From Sulfuritalea sp. (GTDB lineage Bacteria > Pseudomonadota > Gammaproteobacteria > Burkholderiales > Rhodocyclaceae), in the NCBI GenBank assembly GCA_030247575.1, contig JAOTRV010000011.1:62001-126000 (forward strand): a stretch of 64,000 nucleotides of DNA, in the 5' to 3' direction. Of the stretch, positions 53,293 through 61,292 are shown in pieces. Within the stretch, counting starts at the first letter, position 1. Every line of letters starts with the position of its first letter. A model generated the notes under the pieces. The model was not told the DNA's origin. It ran no database searches and worked only from the letters and a program-made list of their open reading frames with translations. The position numbers were made by a program, and so were the translations under genes.

Positions 53293-53787
53293 GTGGGCCG
53301 GCGTTGCTTCATCGCGCTGGGCGCCAATCTGGGAGACCCGGTGGCAACGGTGAAGGCGGCCATTCTCGCCCTGCGCGAACTGCCGCAGACCGAATTCATC
53401 GCGGCATCCTCGCTGTATCGTACGGCGCCGGTCGGTCTCAAGCATCAGCCCGATTTCATCAATGCCGTGGTGGAACTGGTCGCCGTGGCGCCGGCGCCGA
53501 CTTTTCTCGAATCCCTGTTCGGGATCGAAGCACGCTTCGGTCGCCAGCGCAGCGTAAAAAACGCACCGCGCACGCTGGATCTCGACCTGCTGCTCTATGG
53601 TGACGAGGTCAGCAACGACCCGCAGCTCACGCTGCCGCATCCGCGAATGCATGAGCGCGCGTTCGTGCTGGCGCCGCTGGCCGAGATCGCGCCGCGACTG
53701 GCCATCCCCGGTCGCGGCAGTGTGGCCGATCTGCTGCTGCGCTGCGCCGACCAGCAGATCGAGAAGATGCTGTCGCCAGTTGCCTGA
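53293..53787 (+). CDS. folK: 2-amino-4-hydroxy-6-hydroxymethyldihydropteridine pyrophosphokinase (HPPK)
   Basis: 164 residues from the GTG giving MGRRCFIALGANLGDP. Signatures: FIALGANLGDPVATV, SSLYRTAPVG, INAVVEL and the HPPK motif RTLDLDLLLYGDE with LPHPRMHERAFVLAPL. Folate biosynthesis: pyrophosphorylates the pterin using ATP. A GTG at 53257 is an alternative start with a slightly better ribosome site but would overlap pcnB. A repeat copy lies inside (APAPTF region). Confidence 0.93.
   Translation: MGRRCFIALGANLGDPVATVKAAILALRELPQTEFIAASSLYRTAPVGLKHQPDFINAVVELVAVAPAPTFLESLFGIEARFGRQRSVKNAPRTLDLDLLLYGDEVSNDPQLTLPHPRMHERAFVLAPLAEIAPRLAIPGRGSVADLLLRCADQQIEKMLSPVA
53481..53503 (-). repeat. Dispersed repeat, copy 10 (inside folK)
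   Basis: Reverse complement AAAGTCGGCGCCGGCGCCAC plus GGCG, a weaker match; last copy before the accessory island. Confidence 0.4.
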
Positions 53788-53790
53788 ACC

Positions 53791-53994
53791 ATGTCGTCAC
53801 TGCCGCATATCCCGGTTGTCTGGCAGACCGCGCTGCTGCTTACGGCGTCGAATGTCTTCATGACTTTCGCCTGGTATGCGCACCTGAAGAACCTCAACGA
53901 CCGGCCCTGGTGGATTGCCGCCCTGGCCTCGTGGGGCATTGCACTGTTCGAGTATTTGATCCACACCCAAGTACACTCTCGATGGACTGAGTGA
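53791..53994 (+). pseudogene. DUF486 (DMT-family) membrane protein, truncated at the island junction
   Basis: 67 codons: WQTALLLTASNVFMTFAWYA, HLKNLNDRPWW and SWGIALFEYL are the first half of DUF486 proteins (usually about 115 residues). After FEYL, near base 53958, the family sequence (LQVPANRIG-like) is replaced by unrelated IHTQVHSRWTE and a stop. The second half is missing, so the gene was cut when the downstream DNA arrived. Probably non-functional. Confidence 0.78.
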
Positions 53995-54483
53995 GTGAAT
54001 AGCAAAATCAAAGAGATAGTCACTTTCGGGCTTTCCATCGAAATTGCTGATTTGATGGACAGGCAAAGGATAATTTGTCCATTTTCTAGAGGGCGCAATT
54101 GGGGGGGCATTCCATGCTTCGATCCCTTTCTGTTTAGGCGGCCAATGTTTCAAATCCACGTCAAACTGATGAACACCGATGTTACTCAGGGTTCGCTTGA
54201 ATGGTCGACACAGCATTTCGATTTCATCAGGGTTTTGAGCTCATTTTTGTCGCCTCATTTGGCGACTACTGAGTAAGCAGAAGCAGCATCGCGCGGTTGG
54301 TGTCCTTGAAACGGCTGGGCTTGCGTATTCTGCTCAATCCCACCCTAGCAATGTTGCCAAAGGCGCCACCTGAAATGCAGTACCCACCATCGGCAGTACC
54401 AGACCTATTCCTGCGTGATGACGTCTGCATTGGTCGCTTCCGATTTACCCTGGAATCTGCCGGAATGCCAATTCACACAAGTC
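53995..54483. other. Non-coding remnant DNA after the junction
   Basis: About 490 bases, lower in GC than the preceding genes. No convincing gene: the forward frame of 93 codons and the opposite frame both lack family resemblance, and the reverse one runs into the truncated DUF486 gene. Probably debris of inserted DNA. Confidence 0.5.
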
Positions 54484-54951
54484 GGCCTTATGTTGAGCTC
54501 CACATAAGGCCGATTATGTAGATGCCTCGATTATGTTGAGTGTCGCGAGATGTTTGCCCTGGAAGCCAGTCACCATTGGCTTCTACGAGGCGAGGACGAG
54601 GTGCTGCGCTCGCCATAATTTCAGCGATCTCGCGGAGAGAAGCGTGTGCGGCATGTGTCATTCACGAAACCAACCACATGATCTTGCAGTACGCAGATCG
54701 CGGCCGGAATTTCAGAGATCGCGACGGTATCGCTGGCCGACAAGGTCGGCATGACGATCGACTTCGGAACGTGCGATGCTTGATCGAAGGAAAGCCTCCC
54801 GCACCTTTGGCCACTTCGTCCGCTGATCGACTCGGTACGAACTCCAGAATTATGTGGAGGTCGAGATCAGCGCCGTCCCCTCCAGACGAGCGATTGGCGC
54901 ACTACGCCGGGCGTGACTCAACATAATCGAGGCATCTACATAATCGGCCTT
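54484..54951. mobile_element. MITE-like element bounded by perfect 36-base inverted repeats
   Basis: Positions 54506-54541 and 54916-54951 are perfect reverse complements over 36 bases; each contains GATTATGTAGATGCC and CGATTATGTTGAG. Directly outside the left end (54484-54511) is a palindrome with arms GGCCTTATGT and ACATAAGGCC. The 374 bases between the repeats carry no credible transposase. The TTATGT-type repeats remind me of tyrosine-recombinase (RIT-like) element ends, but that is not certain. It is likely a non-autonomous remnant. Confidence 0.6.
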
Positions 54952-55148
54952 AGCGGCCGTTGCCTCATCACTCAAAATCGGACGGAAATGTGTCGCTCAC
55001 CTGCCGTTCATTCAAGAGGGTGACAACTGCGGTTTCTCAATCCGGCGAAACTGCGAACCCCCAGACCTTTTGCTGCAGCCCTGCGAACAGGTCAGATTGA
55101 AAGGGTTCTTAGAATCCCGGATAGACTCGTGCCAAGCCTATCGGTGTT

Positions 55149-56648
55149 TTACCCAGCGTTTGCGAGCCGCTCCGCAAATGAACTACGCCAACTTGGCGCA
55201 TTCCACGGATACGAGAAAGCCCAAGGCCCAAGAGGCCCAAGCTCAAGGCCAAATCTCCCAGGTTCCTGAGCGAACTTCGATCCAAGGTTGATCTCAAGCA
55301 TATTATGTGACCCCATTACGAGTTCGGGGAACGTCTTTCGCAATTCAAGGTACCACGCTAACTGATCACTTGCTTCATCGAGTGTTTCGCTCGGAAAACC
55401 GTAAATGAGGTTTACGACAACACCGATACCCGCCTTGAGGGTCGCTTCGATCGCCTTCTCCATCATTCGGCGCCCCTGTCTCTTCTCGGCCAATGCCTGC
55501 AACCGGGAATGAATTGTCTCAACACCAACCTCCAAGGTACGGCAGCCCGCTGCATACAACTGGCGCATCATCGCCTCGTCCATTGAGGCCGACAACTTGG
55601 TGGTCGCGCTCCACTGCACAGGCGTCGGCAAATTGCGGATGGCTTCGGCTACCGCGCACAGGGTCCGCGCATCGAGCAGGCTGTCCTTGAATGAAATGCG
55701 GCCCACACCAAAATCGGCCACGGAGCCGATTATTCGCCGCAAGTCCTCGCCGTGGGGGGCTCGGCGATATGCTTCAACCGCCGGGTATGTGCACATGGAA
55801 CATCTGCCGTAGGCGCACCCTCTGGAAAGCTGCAGCGGCAAGGAAATGTGCCGGTGCGAGTAGAGGGATAGTTCGCCGCGCTCAAATTGCGGCGCAGGCC
55901 ATTCGGGCGACAGCAACTCGTTCAATTCTGGCATCCCTGCTCCGGCAGTGATTACTCCACCAGGGCACCATACCTCGTCCTTACCGCCAATGCGTGCCAT
56001 GAGTTCTGCGAATATTTGTTCGCAATGTCCTGGGAGGAACAGGTCGAAGAATTGCCCGTACCCCGCGTCACGAGCGATCTTGGTTGCGAGCAAAGTAATA
56101 TGGGAACCGCCTACAACAATCAGCGTTTCCGGCCAATATCGACGGGCAAGTGAAGCGATCAAACAACTGGCAAGAACCTGCGCTGGCCCCATGATCGAGA
56201 AACCAAGAACGGGCGGTGCCGGCACCAGTCCAAAAAGGTGTCGCTCACCGAACTCAACCCAGAACCTATCCTGTTCCATCTTGCGGACCGTCGCTGCGAT
56301 TTCGCTAAAGGTGTGAGGCAGGCAGAAGGAGGGGTGTAGGCAGCAAGGCACGCGGCTAGTTTCTAGTTGCGGGAGCGGGCAGGCTTCGACGAAATGGCAG
56401 CGCGCGGCGGCGACTCGATGTCGGTTCTTGGCGTGATCACCGACGAACACGCTCGCTGATTCAGGCAGGTCAGCGCCGAATGCCAATAAGTATCGAATGT
56501 TCAAGTCGACGCATCGGAGATTCAACCCTCGGGCAGCGGCAGCGCCTCGCAACACCGCAGGCCCCGCAGGCGGACCCGAGTCAAAAGGTGAAAACGGCGC
56601 GGTGACTACTACGGCGTCGGGCGCATCGGCGGCGCTATCCTTGAGCAT
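55149..56648 (-). CDS. Radical SAM protein with B12-binding-like N-terminal domain
   Basis: 499 residues, last gene of a three-gene leftward operon. Residues about 10-240 look like a cobalamin-binding Rossmann domain (PETLIVVGGSHITLLATKIA, DLFLPGHCEQIFAELM), without a visible DxHxxG. The radical SAM cluster is CAYGRCSMC (Cys278, 283, 286), with an extra residue in the first gap relative to the usual CX3CX2C. Later parts VGRISFKDSLLDARTLC, LSASMDEAMMRQLYAAGC, LEVGVETIHSRLQ and NLIYGFPSETLDEA fit the TIM-barrel fold. Reaction and substrate unknown. It starts 12 bases after the HD gene's stop. Confidence 0.8.
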   Translation of the reverse strand: MLKDSAADAPDAVVVTAPFSPFDSGPPAGPAVLRGAAAARGLNLRCVDLNIRYLLAFGADLPESASVFVGDHAKNRHRVAAARCHFVEACPLPQLETSRVPCCLHPSFCLPHTFSEIAATVRKMEQDRFWVEFGERHLFGLVPAPPVLGFSIMGPAQVLASCLIASLARRYWPETLIVVGGSHITLLATKIARDAGYGQFFDLFLPGHCEQIFAELMARIGGKDEVWCPGGVITAGAGMPELNELLSPEWPAPQFERGELSLYSHRHISLPLQLSRGCAYGRCSMCTYPAVEAYRRAPHGEDLRRIIGSVADFGVGRISFKDSLLDARTLCAVAEAIRNLPTPVQWSATTKLSASMDEAMMRQLYAAGCRTLEVGVETIHSRLQALAEKRQGRRMMEKAIEATLKAGIGVVVNLIYGFPSETLDEASDQLAWYLELRKTFPELVMGSHNMLEINLGSKFAQEPGRFGLELGPLGPWAFSYPWNAPSWRSSFAERLANAG

Positions 56649-56660
56649 CTGCCAGTCTGC

Positions 56661-57965
56661 CTAGAGGGAGGGATATGACGTTATTACGTCCCAGACCGCT
56701 CGTCCAAAGCCCGACGTGTCCTCTCTGTCACAGGTGTCTCTTAGAATCAACGCACTGGTATCGACGACGGGTTCGCCAAAAACAGCGAGCGGAACAAGGC
56801 CGGGCGACTTACGAACCTCTATTAGTTGCATTGCACCGGCAAGCGAACGATTGAAGAGAGCCGGTTGAACTAGCCCGCCAAAGTCGACAATGAACCGTCG
56901 CAGCCGTGTGAAGTGTGGTGCCACGATGGAACTTTGAATGCCGAAGTCCCGCATGAGTCCGCCTATTGTCTCCTCGAACTCGATAAGGCTATGAAAGCTG
57001 CTCTGTATCGACGCCGCAGCAGCTGCCGCTTCAGCACTCCAGACTTTCTCCCTCGGCGCCACCCACAGCGGGCTTAGCACCGCGCCAGACTGTAACATCC
57101 GCAGAAGATCGCTCCCTCGCGAACTAGCCTGGATGGCGGTCTCCGCCTCCTGATCCGTGTAGCGCAGGAAGTCTGAAGTAGCGCTTATGGAGCCATCAGA
57201 GACAGCAAAGCAGATTGCCTTCTTCCACATCGCCTCAGCCGACTGATTGGCGAGGCTAAACACATAGTCTTGATAGACACTGCTATGCAATAACCAATAC
57301 TCCTGAAGTACCGGAAGATAATTCTCCTGATATTCGAGCCCAGCGGAGCCACATGCGATACCGTCAAGCACGGATTGAGGCGAAGGACATGCGATGTCGA
57401 GTATTGCGGCAGAGCGGCACATCCCCTCCACACTGTCTGGGTTGAGCGCTGCTGAGAGGAGCTCACGGAGCGTTCCAGAACACGTATCGAACTTCCCGGC
57501 CCACAGCTTGACGACTAGGTCCCAGACGCGCTGACCACCTTCCGTACCGTCTAGGCACCACTCTAGGAGTGCAGGGTCATCTCTCGCCTCTGCTCGGCCG
57601 ATTGCTTCGTGGAACTTCGCGCCGCTGTGGAATAGCCTAATCGTTGGCTCCGTAACGTGGGAATTTGCCATGTGGCCCACATCGTGGAATAGGTGGTACA
57701 GGAAGTACGCGTCCTGCTCAACCGGATCCAACCCGAGGCGGGACGCGAGGCGAACTGCTAAGTCCGCGACGGCAAGTGAGTGATTGAACCGGTTGGAGTC
57801 CGTGCACCCAAATACCCTAGCCGTGACGCCGATGAATCCGACGCCGCGTAAACGCGCCAACGCCGGAACGGCGAGTAGCTCGTCCAGCGAAGTCCCATAC
57901 CGCGACCGCAGGCTTTGAAGCGGAGCCCGATCACCGGTCGCATCGAGTGCATAAGAGCCCTGCAT
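56661..57965 (-). CDS. HD-domain phosphohydrolase
   Basis: 434 residues. RFNHSLAVADLAVRLA (His62) and HLFHDVGHMANSH (His94-Asp95, His98) form an HD metal site as in dNTPases and (p)ppGpp- or cyclic-nucleotide-acting hydrolases. The remaining 330 residues are unfamiliar. Its ATG overlaps the stop of the preceding STAND gene by one base (TAATG), so it is translationally coupled. HD enzymes near STAND NTPases often act as effectors or regulators in antiphage systems; here that is inference. Confidence 0.8.
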   Translation of the reverse strand: MQGSYALDATGDRAPLQSLRSRYGTSLDELLAVPALARLRGVGFIGVTARVFGCTDSNRFNHSLAVADLAVRLASRLGLDPVEQDAYFLYHLFHDVGHMANSHVTEPTIRLFHSGAKFHEAIGRAEARDDPALLEWCLDGTEGGQRVWDLVVKLWAGKFDTCSGTLRELLSAALNPDSVEGMCRSAAILDIACPSPQSVLDGIACGSAGLEYQENYLPVLQEYWLLHSSVYQDYVFSLANQSAEAMWKKAICFAVSDGSISATSDFLRYTDQEAETAIQASSRGSDLLRMLQSGAVLSPLWVAPREKVWSAEAAAAAASIQSSFHSLIEFEETIGGLMRDFGIQSSIVAPHFTRLRRFIVDFGGLVQPALFNRSLAGAMQLIEVRKSPGLVPLAVFGEPVVDTSALILRDTCDREDTSGFGRAVWDVITSYPSL

Positions 57966-60610
57966 TACGTTCCCAAGGCGCCGGACGAGTTGCGCGCGAA
58001 TGCTTGGCTCACCCGTGTCACCTGCTCGCCCCAGACGTCCTCCATGCGGGCTAGCGCCTGCTCGATCGATTTGATCTCGATTTCTTTGAGTCCGGTGGCG
58101 TGGAAGTGCGCGAGATCAAGAAACGTCACTATGTCCAAGTAGCATTTCGCTATTGGTCCCGACTGCAGCGACTTCGTCCGCTCGCCTAGCGCACGTCTTG
58201 TTCGGCTCCAATTTGCCGCCGAATCATTGTCCTCGTACGGTGGTGCGGTGTGGCTGTCCAGATCCCCGTAGTAATAGAGGTGATAGCCGCGGTTAAGTGC
58301 ACGCATCTCTTTGTTCTCTAGTAGCTCATCCACATATGCGCGGGTGCAGTCGATATTGTCAACAGCGGCCGCTCCCCAATAGAGCGATGTTCGCAGAAAC
58401 GGAAGAGATTCGTTAGAGAGAAGGCGTCTCAGTCGGGGAGACGCTTTCGATGTGACGTACCTCGACAAGAAGTAGACGATGAGATTGCACGTCTCGAGCA
58501 ACGAGCGTTCGGTACCTGTCTCCCCGCGCGCAAGGTCGTACACTTGAGAAAGAAAGTCGGTGATATCACAGGACGAAGCAAATCCATCACCATTCAACTG
58601 TGCCACGGCGTAGTGGCGAATCTCCCTCGTCATGTCCAGCCTAAATAGGTCGACCGCGTCCGCCGCGTTGCCGGTATTACATGCCGCTCGCAACCGCTCT
58701 AAGAACTCCCAGGAAACCAGAAACTCATAGAACGAGTGGTGAAGGAACTCGTAGTGCTCGCCGCGGGCGCTCTCGACACGATTGAGAATGCCAAGCACGG
58801 CGCGCTGGAGTGTTTGCCTGTCATTAATTAACTCAGCAAGGGTGCTTGCCTCGATCCGACCGCGGTGTGCAGGTTTTCCGCGAAACTCCCTCCAAGCCAG
58901 CGATCGCCACTGTGCCAAAACGTCCTGCTCTGTCCACGCCTCGGATGACGCACCGGTAACGGACCGCGCGAACTTGCGCATGTACGCCTCGTACACAAAC
59001 GCCAAATTTGGGGCCAGCAAAGGCGAACTCAACTCGTCGTCCTGCCAAAGGTAGGAGAGCATCCGGGCATGTAGAGGTCGTGTAACGAGGCTCTGCAACT
59101 CAGGTACGTCACGGACCGCGGAAAGGATCTCAGGAGCACGCGTATAGCCCTTTTCTGCTAGCTTCTCGATGAATTTCTTGAATTCGATGTCTGGCCGCCA
59201 CGGAAGAACAAATAGGATCTCATCGAAGCACTTCGGCGGCAGTATTCGGCAAAGTGCGAGCTCATAGTTCTCTCGTCGGCACACACACAGAACCCGACCG
59301 CGGCCGGATAAGTCTGTGGAAAGGGACATTGCGGCATCGAGGCGTGCGCCTTCAACTTGCCCTTCGTCCAAGCCGTCGAGGATTATGATCTCTTGGTCTT
59401 CACTTGGCAGGCCAGAGGTTGCAACGATATCGAGAAGGTCTATGAAGTTCAAACAGGTTGCGTCAACATCCTGCTCCATGAGACGCCTCTGTATTAGGTA
59501 GGTCAGGAAACTCTTGCCGGCGCCAGGTTCCCCCAGAATCAGCACTGAACGCTGAGCAATTAGTTTCTCGATCACATCGGTGACCGCACGTTCAGCACCA
59601 CTGACGTCGGTGAGCGCGCTTCCATCCCGAAAAGCAGACACCCGCGGCTCTATGTAGAAATCTTGATCGTAGAGCTGAGCAAAGCTCAAATCCGTAGGGT
59701 AAGCCGTCCGCATCCGACCGCGCCGAACAAAGGTAGTGTTGCTTCGATGTTCGCACGGGACGAGGGGATCAAACGGACGTCCCGTTTGTTCCTGCATGCC
59801 ATTCGGTGCCCGCTTCCTTAAAATCGGCTCGGACACTGTCGAACTCGCACCTGCGATCCAGGGCTCATTTATGAGCCAGTGGCGCTGTGCTTCTTGCACG
59901 AACGCAACTAGGAGCCGGTGTTGGATCGCGTCGGCATCACCGGGTTTCGCGATCGACATGTGATCGGTGTCGGGAACCTTGTAAGAGCGATCGAAATACT
60001 TCGCAGCAGAAAAGCTAGGAACAACCGGAGCGAATAAATACCTAGGAGGCACGTCTTCGACGAGTTCCCTTCCGATGAGATGGAAGCGCCCGGATTCCTT
60101 CAAGCGGACGAAGTCATGATCCAGATCGACGAGCCACCTATTTCCCTCTCCGAACCGCAACGCTATCGCCTGCGCATGATTGAGTAGGAATGCGAATGGG
60201 GCGAGCCAGTTCGCCAAGCTCGCGCCCAACGTCGGCGATCCCACTAGAAACAAGCCGAAGCGACCATTGACATTCGTCGCGTCTGCCGTCAGGCGTACTA
60301 GCAGCTTCCGGACAACAAGGCCGCCCATGCTGTGAGCGACGAAGATAAGCGGCCGACCGTCCAGAAGACCGTCGAGCCCTAGGTGGACCTCGAGTGCCTC
60401 TACCGCGTCGCCGATACCATAGGCGCGCGAGAAATACCCCGTTTTATAGGTAAAAACGTAGGCGCCATGGTCGGCGAGAGTTTCAGCAACTAGTCCCGGC
60501 CAATAAGTACCGTTCGCGTTGGTCCAACAGGTAACACCGTCCGACAGGATTCCGTGGACAAATACGATAGTCGGCCTCCCAACTGCCTCCTGTATCCAGG
60601 TGCCGCGCAC
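57965..60610 (-). CDS. Alpha/beta-hydrolase fused to a NACHT-like STAND NTPase
   Basis: About 881 residues. N-terminal alpha/beta-hydrolase: TIVFVHGILSDGVTCW oxyanion region and nucleophile Ser in AHSMGG (residue 94), with a later Asp-His (TDHMSIAKP). It is followed by a P-loop NTPase: ILGEPGAGKS (360-367) and Walker B IIILDGLDEG (412-416), whose D-G-L-D-E is characteristic of NACHT. The C-terminal 380 residues are helical with no repeat I can name. The GTG at 60610, behind GGGGAGAGG, is preferred to the TTG at 60637. First gene of the operon. A lipase or esterase effector on a NACHT sensor fits a bacterial immune STAND protein. Confidence 0.8.
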   Translation of the reverse strand: MRGTWIQEAVGRPTIVFVHGILSDGVTCWTNANGTYWPGLVAETLADHGAYVFTYKTGYFSRAYGIGDAVEALEVHLGLDGLLDGRPLIFVAHSMGGLVVRKLLVRLTADATNVNGRFGLFLVGSPTLGASLANWLAPFAFLLNHAQAIALRFGEGNRWLVDLDHDFVRLKESGRFHLIGRELVEDVPPRYLFAPVVPSFSAAKYFDRSYKVPDTDHMSIAKPGDADAIQHRLLVAFVQEAQRHWLINEPWIAGASSTVSEPILRKRAPNGMQEQTGRPFDPLVPCEHRSNTTFVRRGRMRTAYPTDLSFAQLYDQDFYIEPRVSAFRDGSALTDVSGAERAVTDVIEKLIAQRSVLILGEPGAGKSFLTYLIQRRLMEQDVDATCLNFIDLLDIVATSGLPSEDQEIIILDGLDEGQVEGARLDAAMSLSTDLSGRGRVLCVCRRENYELALCRILPPKCFDEILFVLPWRPDIEFKKFIEKLAEKGYTRAPEILSAVRDVPELQSLVTRPLHARMLSYLWQDDELSSPLLAPNLAFVYEAYMRKFARSVTGASSEAWTEQDVLAQWRSLAWREFRGKPAHRGRIEASTLAELINDRQTLQRAVLGILNRVESARGEHYEFLHHSFYEFLVSWEFLERLRAACNTGNAADAVDLFRLDMTREIRHYAVAQLNGDGFASSCDITDFLSQVYDLARGETGTERSLLETCNLIVYFLSRYVTSKASPRLRRLLSNESLPFLRTSLYWGAAAVDNIDCTRAYVDELLENKEMRALNRGYHLYYYGDLDSHTAPPYEDNDSAANWSRTRRALGERTKSLQSGPIAKCYLDIVTFLDLAHFHATGLKEIEIKSIEQALARMEDVWGEQVTRVSQAFARNSSGALGT

Positions 60611-60637
60611 AACCTCTCCCCACTCTAAGAGCAGCAA

Positions 60638-61292
60638 TATGCTCTGTGCCGTATGCGTTTCAATTTTACGCTATACAGGCTCTATACCGGGCTTACACTT
60701 TACCGCTCCGTTGCTTGTTTCGGATACCCATAGGTCATTCACGCCGAGTACTTTGGCGTTGAGTTCGGTAGTAGCCCGAGGTGCCACCCGGTGATTCACT
60801 CGAAATCCAACGCCTACGACCGCTGGTCTGCACTTTGCCGCCGTTGGCAGCGCGGCGCCCCAATTACCGTTTAGGCCGAGGTGCGGGAGTAGGGGACTCC
60901 CTTCCCCTGCTTTCGTTTGACATTATCAGCAGAATGCCCGGAGCTCGGCCAAAGGCGCCGCTGGCTTTAGGTGACACAGGCGACCAGTGTAGGTCCATCA
61001 TCGCCCATTGGGGACAAATTGTCGCCGAACGATCGCTCTCCATTACGACAAACGCGTACCCGACCCTAAGCGGTCATTCGCGCACGATCAATGGATAGTA
61101 GAATCAATTCACCGCTGAAGCCGGTGGTGGCTCGGCGGCGCGCCGCAATCCAGTGCTTGAATCTCTCTTGAACGGCGCAATCGGTCTTATGATTGCGGGG
61201 CTCCGCCTGCGCACCCCTCAACGGGGCGAATCGGAGCCAGTCTAGTGGTAAGGGCGCGTATTCTTCGACTGCCCATCCGATCAGGCCCGCCC
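60638..61292. other. Intergenic region between divergent STAND operon and RelA/SpoT-like gene
   Basis: About 650 bases without a credible gene; a 105-codon forward frame at 60781 shows no family signal. AT-rich stretches near 60661-60700 could hold the leftward promoter. CCTAAGCGGTCATTCG near 61066 looks like debris of a dispersed sequence I have seen in other genomes, unverified. Both flanking promoters must lie here. Confidence 0.5.

Noticed and set aside
53995-54276. A 93-codon frame after the DUF486 remnant
   Set aside because: Starts at a GTG without a ribosome site, has no recognisable motif, and lies in junction debris.
54540-54926. A 128-codon frame inside the inverted-repeat element
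   Set aside because: No transposase or recombinase motif; composition looks non-coding.
60781-61098. A 105-codon frame between the STAND operon and the RSH gene
   Set aside because: No family signal, proline/arginine-rich, and in a region that must hold two promoters.
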